Assembly (NCBI GenBank): GCA_963712995.1
Contig: CAVQKH010000016.1
Span: 1-64,000 of the forward strand
Source: GCA-003244245 sp963712995
GTDB lineage: Bacteria; Actinomycetota; Actinomycetes; Mycobacteriales; Pseudonocardiaceae
Direction of reading: 5' to 3'
Length of the DNA: 64,000 nucleotides
The notes below the pieces were generated by a model. That model was given only the letters and a program-made list of their open reading frames with translations, ran no database searches and was not told where the DNA came from. The translations under genes and the position numbers were made by a program. Below, piece after piece: positions 11,285 through 18,526 of the stretch. Within the stretch, counting starts at the first letter, position 1. Each line of letters opens with the position of its first letter.

Positions 11285-11758
11285 TCAGGTATCCGCTCCG
11301 CGGAAGTCCTCCGGGGAGACCGAGTCGAGGAACTCACGGAACCGCTCCACCTCGTTCTCCTGCTCATCCGGGATGACCAAGCCGGCTTCGGAGAGCACTG
11401 ACTCCTCGGCATGAATCGGTACGCCGACCCGCAATGCCAGGGCGACCGAGTCGCTCGGTCGGGCAGAAACCCGGACGTTGCCGTCGAAGACCAGCTCGGC
11501 GAAGAAGGTGCCCTCTTGCAACTCGGTGATCCGGACTTGTTTCAGCTTCCCACCCAGCGCCCGGATCACGTCTCGGAGAAGGTCGTGAGTCATCGGGCGG
11601 GCGGGTTGCACACCCTGCTGTTCCAGTGCGATGGCAGTCGCCTCCCCCGAGCCGATCCAGATCGGCAGGTAGCGGTCACCCTCGGTTTCCCGCAGCAGCA
11701 GGATCGGCTGGTTCTGGGGTAACTCCACCCGGACGCCGACGACACGCATCTCGCTCAT
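11285..11758 (-). CDS. Bifunctional nuclease family protein (DUF151)
   Basis: About 157 residues. MSEMRVVGVRVELPQNQPIL, then LPIWIGSGEATAIALEQQGV, RPMTHDLLRDVIRALGG and RPSDSVALALRVGVPIHAEE are the conserved blocks of the DUF151/BFN family. Plant and bacterial members have been reported to act on DNA and RNA. The role in actinobacteria is unclear. The start at 11758 follows GGGAGGGC; an in-frame start 27 bases upstream is less likely. It lies between two MerR genes, a conserved actinobacterial arrangement (Rv1829 in M. tuberculosis). Confidence 0.9.
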   Translation of the reverse strand: MSEMRVVGVRVELPQNQPILLLRETEGDRYLPIWIGSGEATAIALEQQGVQPARPMTHDLLRDVIRALGGKLKQVRITELQEGTFFAELVFDGNVRVSARPSDSVALALRVGVPIHAEESVLSEAGLVIPDEQENEVERFREFLDSVSPEDFRGADT

Positions 11759-11928
11759 CGCGTTGCGCCCTCCCTCCCGCCGCATCCCATGGTCGGGGTG
11801 CCTCGAGGATCGTCGTGCCTCGCTACCCCTTTAGACGCTACACGGGGCACCGTCCCGATGCCGAGCCCTGCGAGAGCCCAAATTCCCCGGTATCCCGGTC
11901 TGGACTCAGCCGTGGCCTGCCGCCGGGC

Positions 11929-12726
11929 TCAACTCCCGATGACGCCCCGCAACCCGATTTTCACCAATAGCGCATGCAACCGCAGGGACAGCACGGCCAG
12001 CTCCCGCACCACCTCGTCGGCACGGGCCCGCGCATCGGGATCTCGCTGCCGGCTCACCGGGGTGACGATCTGCGCCAGCAGGCCCACCTCCCGCTCCGCC
12101 GCGGAGCGAAAGGCACGCAGGTGCCGGGGTTCCAGCCCGAAATCGGTCATTGCCTGCGCGGTCCTAGCCACCAGCACCGCATCGGTGTCGTAGAAGCCGG
12201 CCGGACCAGGCCTCACCAGGCCGAACTGTTGGAGTTGGCCCAGCACAGCCGCGCTGATACCGGCCGCGCCGAGCAGCTCCTCCTGGGTCATACGCGCCGT
12301 ATCAGCGGCTTCCGGCACCGCTGAGAGCTCGGACCCATCGGGTGCTGCCGCCGAGTCGGGGCGAGCGCTCATGAGCTGACGCGGTGGCGCCGCCCAACGC
12401 CGGGCGCTGAGCCTGTCGGCGGATCGTTCGGGGAGCCGTTGCGGGGCTCGTACGGGTTCGCCCCGGTCCAGCGCGTCCAGATACTCCTTGATGACCCTCA
12501 GCGGAAGATAGTGGTCGCGTTGGGCGGCCAGCACGTAGCGCAGCCGTTCCACATCCGTGGCGGAGAACTGACGGTAACCAGCAGCCGTACGTTCTGGCTG
12601 GATCAGCCCCTCGGACTCCAAGAATCTGATCTTGGAAATGGTGACGTCCGGGAAGTCCGCCCGCAACTGGGTGAGCACCGAGCCGATGCTGGCCCCGGGA
12701 CGACCGGAATGACCTGGGGCGCTCAC
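11929..12726 (-). CDS. ftsR: MerR family regulator FtsR (Rv1828-like)
   Basis: 265 residues. The N-terminal MerR helix-turn-helix reads TISKIRFLESEGLIQPERTA, AGYRQFSATDVERLRYVLAA and RDHYLPLRVIKEYLDALDRG, which closely fits the actinobacterial regulator called FtsR in Corynebacterium, an activator of the division gene ftsZ. The middle is a Pro/Ser-rich linker. The C-terminal domain starts near MTQEELLGAAGISAAVLGQL. Its ATG overlaps the garA stop by 4 bases, so the two are translationally coupled. Function is inferred from family and synteny. Confidence 0.9.
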   Translation of the reverse strand: MSAPGHSGRPGASIGSVLTQLRADFPDVTISKIRFLESEGLIQPERTAAGYRQFSATDVERLRYVLAAQRDHYLPLRVIKEYLDALDRGEPVRAPQRLPERSADRLSARRWAAPPRQLMSARPDSAAAPDGSELSAVPEAADTARMTQEELLGAAGISAAVLGQLQQFGLVRPGPAGFYDTDAVLVARTAQAMTDFGLEPRHLRAFRSAAEREVGLLAQIVTPVSRQRDPDARARADEVVRELAVLSLRLHALLVKIGLRGVIGS

Positions 12727-13193
12727 CGCGGCCCCTGGTCAGCCCCTCGGCTCCCGGCGCGCGGACCGGTCAGGAACACCAACCGGAACTTGCCGATCTG
12801 CACCTCGTCACCGTTGGTCAGCATCGCGGTGTCCACCGGCTCCCGGTTGACGTAGGTACCGTTGAGGCTGCCCACGTCCACTACCACGAACTCGCCGCCC
12901 TCGCGACGGAACTCCGCGTGCCGGCGGGACACCGTGACGTCGTCGAGAAAGATGTCACTGTCGGGGTGCCGGCCCGCGCTCGTGGTAGCGCGGTCGAGGA
13001 GAAACCGGGAACCGGCGTTGGGGCCACGGCGGACCACCAGCAACGCCGAGCCCGCAGGCAACGCATCGATACCCGTGACAGGGGGCGCCGGTGCCTCGAT
13101 ACCCTCGACCTCGGAGAGGAAGTCGGCCCGGAACGTCGAGGTCTGCTCCGGGCCCCGCTCTGGCGGTACGCCGGGCCCGTCAGTCGTGCTCAC
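12723..13193 (-). CDS. garA: FHA-domain metabolic regulator GarA/OdhI
   Basis: 156 residues from a GTG at 13193, with AAGGAG 9 bases upstream. GarA/OdhI binds and inhibits 2-oxoglutarate dehydrogenase and acts on glutamate enzymes until phosphorylated near its N-terminus. The FHA domain is complete: SALLVVRRGPNAGSRFLLD, TSAGRHPDSDIFLDDVTVSR, RHAEFRREGG and DVGSLNGTYVNREPVDT (phosphothreonine-binding Arg and Ser in AGRHPDSD/TVSRRH). The N-terminal phosphorylation motif, ETTS in mycobacteria and corynebacteria, reads EQTSTFRADFL. The first Thr (PknG site) is Gln, while the second (PknB site) is kept. Kinases in this window include PknL and one more. Confidence 0.95.
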   Translation of the reverse strand: MSTTDGPGVPPERGPEQTSTFRADFLSEVEGIEAPAPPVTGIDALPAGSALLVVRRGPNAGSRFLLDRATTSAGRHPDSDIFLDDVTVSRRHAEFRREGGEFVVVDVGSLNGTYVNREPVDTAMLTNGDEVQIGKFRLVFLTGPRAGSRGADQGPR

Positions 13194-13302
13194 GCTGGGC
13201 TCTCCTTCGCGGGTGGTCTCCTTTGATCGGACCACAACCTACCCTGCCACGGCCGACGCCGCCGAGCCGGATGTCGGGGGCGCCGGAATCCAGAATCAGC
13301 CA

Positions 13303-13917
13303 TCATCGGTGATGCGCACCGCGCACCGCCCGCACCACCAGCAGAACCTGCAGCAGGTACAGCACGCCCGACCAGACGTAGAGCGCGCCACCCCAGCCGA
13401 TGAACGCCACCGCGAATGCCCTGGCCACCGACCCCACCCCACTGTGCACATCGTGGGCCAGCAGCAACAACGGGAAGGCGTAGAGCAGGCACAGGGTTGC
13501 CGCCTTGCCCATGTAGTGCACCGGCAGCGGACCGTAACCGTAGTGGCGCAACACGGGCAGCATCGCGGCCAGCACCAGATCCCGGCCGATCAGCACCGCG
13601 ATCACCCACCACGGCAGGATCTCCCGCAGGCCGAAGGCGAGCAGGGTGCTCAGCGTGTACAGCCGATCGACGGCAGGATCGAGCAACGCACCCAGCCTGC
13701 TGGACTGGTCGAGCAAACGGGCCAGCTTGCCATCCAGCCAGTCGGTCAGGCCCGAGACCGCCAGCACGAGCACCGCGAGCAGATCGTGGTGCGGGCCGAG
13801 CAGCAACCACAGGAACAGCGGGACACCGGCCAGCCTGAGCAGGCTGAGCAGGTTGGGCACGGTGAGCAGCCGGTCGACCGGGTCCCGCACCGGACTGTTC
13901 GGCCGCTTGGTGGACAC
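13303..13917 (-). CDS. CDP-alcohol phosphatidyltransferase (PgsA family)
   Basis: 204 residues with several membrane helices. The family signature D-x2-DG-x2-AR-x8-G-x3-D-x3-D is fully present as TDWLDGKLARL then GALLDPAVDR, so it should transfer a phosphatidyl group from CDP-diacylglycerol to an alcohol. By length, the start VPNLLSLLRLAGVPLF and the position close to garA it resembles mycobacterial PgsA2 (Rv1822). Glycerol-3-phosphate is one candidate acceptor, but the substrate cannot be fixed from sequence. It is upstream of garA on the same strand with a gap of about 110 bases. Confidence 0.9.
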   Translation of the reverse strand: MSTKRPNSPVRDPVDRLLTVPNLLSLLRLAGVPLFLWLLLGPHHDLLAVLVLAVSGLTDWLDGKLARLLDQSSRLGALLDPAVDRLYTLSTLLAFGLREILPWWVIAVLIGRDLVLAAMLPVLRHYGYGPLPVHYMGKAATLCLLYAFPLLLLAHDVHSGVGSVARAFAVAFIGWGGALYVWSGVLYLLQVLLVVRAVRGAHHR

Positions 13918-13981
13918 CGCGCATCACCTCATCGACACCGTACGGTGTCGGAGTTGTGCTGGACGGCCGTGCTGCTCCGGG

Positions 13982-15175
13982 CTAGTCGTCGAGAGCGCCA
14001 TCGAGCGCTCGACCGTGCGTGAAGTACGGAGCGATCTTGTTGTCGAACATCGTCAGCGCAGAGCCGATGGCCATATGCATGTCCAGATACTTGTAGGTGC
14101 CCAGGCGACCCCCGAACAGGACATTCCGGTACCCGGTCTCGGTTTTGGCGAGCTCGCGGTAGCGTCCCAGTTTGATCCGGTCGTCAGGGGTGTTGATCGG
14201 GTAGTACGGCTCGTCCTCCTTCCCGGCGAACCGGGAGAATTCCCGCACGATGACGGTTTTGCCGGTCGGGTAGTGGTCCCGCTCCGGATGAAAATGCCGG
14301 AACTCGAGGATCCGGGTGAACGCGACGTCGGCATCGGCGTAGTTCATGACCGGGGTGCCTTGAAAATCACCGCAATCACGGAGAACTTCCTGCTCGAAAT
14401 CCAGGGTGCGCCAACCGAGCCAACCCTCGGAGTAGTCGAAGTACCGGTCCAGCGGACCGGTGTACACAACAGGTATGCCCTCCGGCAGATCGTCGCGCAA
14501 CTCGAAGTAGTCGGTGTTCAGCACCACATCGATGTTCGGGTGGGTGGCCATAGCGGTGAGCCACGCGGTGTAGCCGCCGACCGGAAGGCCCTCGAAGGTG
14601 TCGTTGAAGTAGCGGTTGTTGAAGTTGTAGCGCACCGGCAGCCGGGTGATGGTCGAGGCCGGCAGCTCCGTGGGGTCGGTCTGCCATTGTTTGGCGGTGT
14701 AATCGCGGACGAATGCCTCGTAGAGCGGACGGCCGATGAGGGAGATCGCTTTCTCTTCGAGGTTTGTGGCGTGCCCGCCGTCAATCTCGGCGGCCTGCTC
14801 CGCGATGAGCGCGCGAGCCTCGTGGGGTGTGAAGTAGCGACCGAAGAACTGCGAGATCATCCCCAGGCCCATCGGGAACGGGTAGACCTGACCCCGGTGC
14901 ACCGTGAAAACTCGGTGCTGGTAGCCGGTGAACCCGGTGAACTGGTTCACGTATTCCCACACCCGTTTGTTCGACGTGTGGAACAGATGCGCACCATAGC
15001 GGTGCACCTCGATCCCGGTGTCCGGTTCCTGCTCGGAGTAGGCGTTGCCACCGAGATGATCACGCCGCTCCACCACCAGCACCCGTTTGTTCAACTGGGT
15101 AGCGGCACGCTCGGCCATGGTGAGGCCGAAGAAACCGGAACCGACGACGACGAGGTCGTATCGCGCGAAGCTCAC
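13982..15175 (-). CDS. glf: UDP-galactopyranose mutase
   Basis: 397 residues from a GTG at 15175. The FAD-dependent enzyme converts UDP-galactopyranose to UDP-galactofuranose, the donor for cell-wall galactan. The Rossmann start YDLVVVGSGFFGLTMAE, the dinucleotide motif ERRDHLGGNAYSE, RYGAHLFHTSNKRVWEYV, the mutase stretch RDYTAKQWQTDPTELPAS and the C-terminal GRLGTYKYLDMHMAIGSAL are all present. No strong ribosome site is visible before the GTG. Its presence fits an arabinogalactan-containing wall. Confidence 0.96.
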   Translation of the reverse strand: MSFARYDLVVVGSGFFGLTMAERAATQLNKRVLVVERRDHLGGNAYSEQEPDTGIEVHRYGAHLFHTSNKRVWEYVNQFTGFTGYQHRVFTVHRGQVYPFPMGLGMISQFFGRYFTPHEARALIAEQAAEIDGGHATNLEEKAISLIGRPLYEAFVRDYTAKQWQTDPTELPASTITRLPVRYNFNNRYFNDTFEGLPVGGYTAWLTAMATHPNIDVVLNTDYFELRDDLPEGIPVVYTGPLDRYFDYSEGWLGWRTLDFEQEVLRDCGDFQGTPVMNYADADVAFTRILEFRHFHPERDHYPTGKTVIVREFSRFAGKEDEPYYPINTPDDRIKLGRYRELAKTETGYRNVLFGGRLGTYKYLDMHMAIGSALTMFDNKIAPYFTHGRALDGALDD

Positions 15176-15209
15176 GTCGCGGGAGGGTAGCCGGGGCACC
15201 TGCCCAGGC

Positions 15210-15989
15210 TCAGAACCGGGTGTGTGCCAGCCAATGGTCCAGCACGCCCGCGTCGCCGAGCACGGTGACCGGTGACGTATCACGTGGGACCCGGCGCAGC
15301 AGGAGCAGCAGCAGGTCCACCACCGCACCCCGGACCGCGACGTCGCCCTTGGCGTGGCCAGGCACCCACACCGGACCGGACGGGGTGCGACGCACGATCC
15401 ACTCCCCCGCCTCACCCAACCCCGGGTCGGTGGAGTGCAGGTGCAGGATCTGGCCTTCGCCGCGCAGCTGCGCGAGCTCGGGCCGGAACTGGATCGTCTG
15501 CGGCAAACCGAGCAGGCTCAGCCACTCGGAGATCGCATCGGCGGCGAGGTCGGGCTCCAGCGCGAATTCCCGGCGCAACGCCAGCTCGACGTCAGCCCGG
15601 TGTACCGCCGTCTCGTGCGTCATGCGGCGGGCCCAGAACCCGACACTCTGGTCGTCGGACCAGCTCCAAACGGGTGCCTGCGGATCGGCCGACCGGATCG
15701 CCGCGACGAGTTCCCCGGCACCCTCGCGCAACCAGGCACACAGCCCGTCGATGTCCTCCGGGGCCGCCACCTTCAACATGGCGAAATCAGGCGGGGTGGT
15801 GGCGCGGCTGGTGACGATCCCGGTGACCATTCGATGAGCCCGCCCAACATGCTGCGCGAGCACGTGAAGCGTCCAATCCGGGCAGGTCGGCACCTGCGAC
15901 ACGAGGTCGGCACCGGCCAGCGCCTCGACGAACAGCGCAGATTGGGCAGACACCGCGTCGAGGTAGCGGTCATTGCTCAGCGGAGCCAT
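15210..15989 (-). CDS. Maleylpyruvate isomerase family / mycothiol-dependent-type enzyme
   Basis: About 259 residues. The N-terminal DinB/MDMPI helical bundle contains VPTCPDWTLHVLAQHVGRAH (metal-ligand His region) and RRMTHETAVHRADVEL, the second His pair of the fold. The C-terminal domain (GEWIVRRTPSGPVW, AVVDLLLLLLRR) is the MDMPI C-domain. Members use mycothiol as thiol cofactor, but this subfamily has no assigned substrate. The ATG at 15989 has GGAGGG 5 bases upstream and is preferred to the GTG 6 bases earlier. It is followed by glf 34 bases downstream. Confidence 0.85.
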   Translation of the reverse strand: MAPLSNDRYLDAVSAQSALFVEALAGADLVSQVPTCPDWTLHVLAQHVGRAHRMVTGIVTSRATTPPDFAMLKVAAPEDIDGLCAWLREGAGELVAAIRSADPQAPVWSWSDDQSVGFWARRMTHETAVHRADVELALRREFALEPDLAADAISEWLSLLGLPQTIQFRPELAQLRGEGQILHLHSTDPGLGEAGEWIVRRTPSGPVWVPGHAKGDVAVRGAVVDLLLLLLRRVPRDTSPVTVLGDAGVLDHWLAHTRF

Positions 15990-16093
15990 CGACACCCTCC
16001 GTGGTCGTCATCCAGGGCCATTTTTCGACTCGTAACCTAAGCACCTGCGAGTTGGTAGTGCGGCGCTGCACCGGGTGGTGTGCACTGTGACCC

Positions 16094-16777
16094 ATGACCT
16101 CGCAGTCCGCCTCGCATCCGCAGGATCCCGTGCCGCGCGCGCTCGCCGGAGGTCGCGGCGCCTTCCTCGCCGCGGCGATGAGATCTCCCCGCGATGTCGG
16201 GACGCTGCTCCCCTCCGGACCAGAGCTGGCCCGGCAACTGGCTGCGGTGATACCCGCAGCGGGCCGCGGCGGGCAACCCACTGTCGTGGTGGAGGTCGGT
16301 GCCGGTTCCGGCGCGGTCACCGCCGCGATCGCCCAGCAGGTGGCGCAGGGCACGGTGGTGATCGCGGTTGAGAAGGACCCGGAGCTCGCCGAGCGATTGC
16401 GGTCCCGCAACCTGGGTGTCCAGGTGGTCACCGCGGACGCCGCCACGCTTCCGGCGATCCTCGCCGACCACGGCGTGGACAGCGCCGATGTGATCGTCTC
16501 GGTGCTGCCGTGGACCCTGTTCGGACCGCGGCAGCAGCGTGAGTTCCTGGCGATCTTCGCCGCTGCGCTGCGGACCGACGGGGTGTTCACCGCCGCCGCC
16601 TACAGTCTGGGTTACTGGACACCAGCCGCCCGCCGGTTTCGCCATGAACTGAGCCGGGTCTTCGGCGAGGTACTGCCCACCCGCACCATGTGGCGACACC
16701 TCCCGCCGGCGATGACCTACGTCTGCAGGTGTCCGGGCCCGGCCGGTGCGGCCCTCACCGAGGATCCGAATCGATGA
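16094..16777 (+). CDS. Class I SAM methyltransferase, PmtA/KsgA-like
   Basis: 227 residues. SAM-binding motif I reads VVVEVGAGSGAVTAAIAQQV, followed by VIAVEKDPELAERLRSR (acidic ribose-binding residue) and VVTADAATL. The leader FLAAAMRSPRDVGTLLPSGP resembles phospholipid N-methyltransferases, which share this fold with rRNA dimethyladenosine transferases. VSVLPWTLFGPRQQREFL replaces the N-P-P-Y motif of nucleic-acid enzymes, favouring a lipid or small-molecule substrate (inference). Its last 23 bases overlap the 3' end of the convergent kinase gene. Confidence 0.8.
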   Translation: MTSQSASHPQDPVPRALAGGRGAFLAAAMRSPRDVGTLLPSGPELARQLAAVIPAAGRGGQPTVVVEVGAGSGAVTAAIAQQVAQGTVVIAVEKDPELAERLRSRNLGVQVVTADAATLPAILADHGVDSADVIVSVLPWTLFGPRQQREFLAIFAAALRTDGVFTAAAYSLGYWTPAARRFRHELSRVFGEVLPTRTMWRHLPPAMTYVCRCPGPAGAALTEDPNR

Positions 16778-18245
16778 GCAGCTGGCCGTTCAGCCGGGTC
16801 ACCCGGAGCGCCCGCTTGACGACCTGGGTACTGCCGTCTTTGGTGTAAGTGACATCGACGGGTACTCGTACCGAGCCGTCGGGATTGTCGGTGACCCCGA
16901 AGGCGTTGCGCGCGCTGACCGATGAGTACTGGGCCCAATACGACATGAAACCCGATTCGTTGCCGAAGGTTGCTTGCGCGGCGGGTGAGAGCTGCAGCCA
17001 CGCAGAGGACACGTTCCCCAGCCCGTTGTAATAGTCGATCACGAGCTGCCCGGCGTCGCGCCAAGCGATCGACTGCGCGTGGTCAACGCGCTCGACCTGC
17101 GGCTGCGGTAGCCGGGGTGCCGCGGGAGCTGCCGGCACCGCCGCAGGTGCCGAGGAGAGGCCCGTCCCACCCGAGGACGCGGCCTGCTCACCCGAGGGCC
17201 CTCGCGACAGCAGCACCCCACCCCCAGCGAAGGCGACCAGTACGAGAACAGCTCCGATCAATACACCGACCCTGCCGCGTCGCTGCCGCGAGCGCGACGG
17301 GGTGGTCCCCGCCGTGAGGCCTGCGGTCTCCCTGGGTCCGCCATCAGGATCGTCAGGGAAACCGGCTGATGAGCGCCGAGTCACCTGAGTCGGCGGCAGC
17401 GCGGGGGCTGACCTCGGCACCCGCGCCGGCCGGGGAACCGGTCGGCTGGTCGGTGCCGCGGCTAGCTCCAGGCTGGCGCGGTGCATGTCCGGGCGCGCCG
17501 CGGGGTCGGTGGCCAGCAGCGTCATCAGCACCGCGGAGAGCCGGCCGCCGTGCCGGGGTGGGGTCAGCTGCCCGTTCGCCACCGCGTGCAACAACGCCAG
17601 CGGGTTGTCGCTGTCACCGAAGGGGCCGCGCCCTTCCAGCGCCGCGTAGAGCGTGGCACCCAGCGAGAACACGTCCGAGGCCGGCGTCGGCAGCTGCCCA
17701 CGGGCCACCTCAGGAGCCAGGTAGGCCGGAGTGCCGGCCATCATTCCGGTCTGGGTGACCGTGATGTCGCCCACCGCGCGTGAGACACCGAAGTCGGTGA
17801 TCTTGGCGGTGCCGTCGTCGGCGATCAGGATGTTCCCGGGTTTGACGTCCCGGTGCACGATCTGCGCGGCGTGTGCGGCGGCGAGCGCCGAGGCGATCTG
17901 CCTGCCGATCGAGGCGACCTCGGGCGCTGGAAGGCAGAACCGTTCGCCGAGTACCGCAGCGAGACTGCACGAGGGCAGGTACTCCAGCACGAGGCAGGGC
18001 TCGCCCTCGTGCTCGGCCACGTCGTAGACGACGATGGCGTTCGGGTGCTGTAGCCGCGCGGCGATGCGGGCTTCCCGTAGTGCCCGAGCCCTGGCCTCGT
18101 CAGTGGCTCTGGGGCTCAGGTCCGGCGCCAGCAGCAGCTGTTTGACTGCGACCACCCGCTGCAGCCGCTCGTCCATGGCCTGCCAGACGACCCCCATGCC
18201 GCCGCTGCCGATCCGCTCAAGCACCCGGTAGTGGCCGGCGATCAA
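16755..18245 (-). CDS. Membrane Ser/Thr protein kinase
   Basis: 496 residues from a TTG start. The kinase domain (about 6-260) has the glycine loop RIGSGGMGVVWQA, the Lys in VVAVKQ, catalytic QIVHRDVKPGNILI, KITDFGVSRAV and activation-loop MMAGTPAYLAPEVARGQ. A Pro/Arg-rich juxtamembrane stretch with many Ser/Thr precedes one membrane helix (GVLIGAVLVLVAFAGGGVLL, about 325-347). The outer part of 150 residues has no PASTA repeats; it ends in a compact domain (LVIDYYNGLGNVSSAWLQLS) like those of other actinobacterial STPKs. It overlaps the convergent methyltransferase gene. The upstream region carries tandem repeats. Confidence 0.93.
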   Translation of the reverse strand: MIAGHYRVLERIGSGGMGVVWQAMDERLQRVVAVKQLLLAPDLSPRATDEARARALREARIAARLQHPNAIVVYDVAEHEGEPCLVLEYLPSCSLAAVLGERFCLPAPEVASIGRQIASALAAAHAAQIVHRDVKPGNILIADDGTAKITDFGVSRAVGDITVTQTGMMAGTPAYLAPEVARGQLPTPASDVFSLGATLYAALEGRGPFGDSDNPLALLHAVANGQLTPPRHGGRLSAVLMTLLATDPAARPDMHRASLELAAAPTSRPVPRPARVPRSAPALPPTQVTRRSSAGFPDDPDGGPRETAGLTAGTTPSRSRQRRGRVGVLIGAVLVLVAFAGGGVLLSRGPSGEQAASSGGTGLSSAPAAVPAAPAAPRLPQPQVERVDHAQSIAWRDAGQLVIDYYNGLGNVSSAWLQLSPAAQATFGNESGFMSYWAQYSSVSARNAFGVTDNPDGSVRVPVDVTYTKDGSTQVVKRALRVTRLNGQLLIDSDPR

Positions 18246-18290
18246 CTGACCCGTGTCGATATGCGGTCACTCCCTCTGATTGCCCCGCAT

Positions 18291-18405
18291 GGGTGCACAG
18301 TGTTCATAGATACGCGGCGTTCATGGCTACACAGGTGTTCATGGCTACACAGGTGTTCATGGGTACACAGTGTTCATGAGTACACAGGTGTTCATGAGTA
18401 CACAG
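18291..18405. repeat. Tandem repeat array, 17-18 bp unit, between divergent genes
   Basis: GTTCAT recurs six times at 18302, 18319, 18337, 18355, 18372 and 18390, spaced 17, 18, 18, 17 and 18 bases. The fuller unit reads ACACAGGTGTTCATG followed by GCT or AGT. The array lies upstream of both the kinase (minus) and the helicase (plus), inside a 280-base intergenic space. Spacing near 1.7 helical turns could suit a multimeric regulator, or this may be a neutral expanded repeat. Confidence 0.85.
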
Positions 18406-18526
18406 CGTCCCCGACCGGTCCCTCGACCGGGAGCCAGGTTACCGCCCGGTGGTGGGGTCGGCGCGCCAGCCCGACGGGGGCCCGGCTCACCCCGGAGCGC
18501 AGATTCCGGGCACCATCGTGGTCATT

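Noticed and set aside
18291..18405. CRISPR array
   Set aside because: Units are 17-18 bases with no unique spacers between them; this is a simple tandem repeat.
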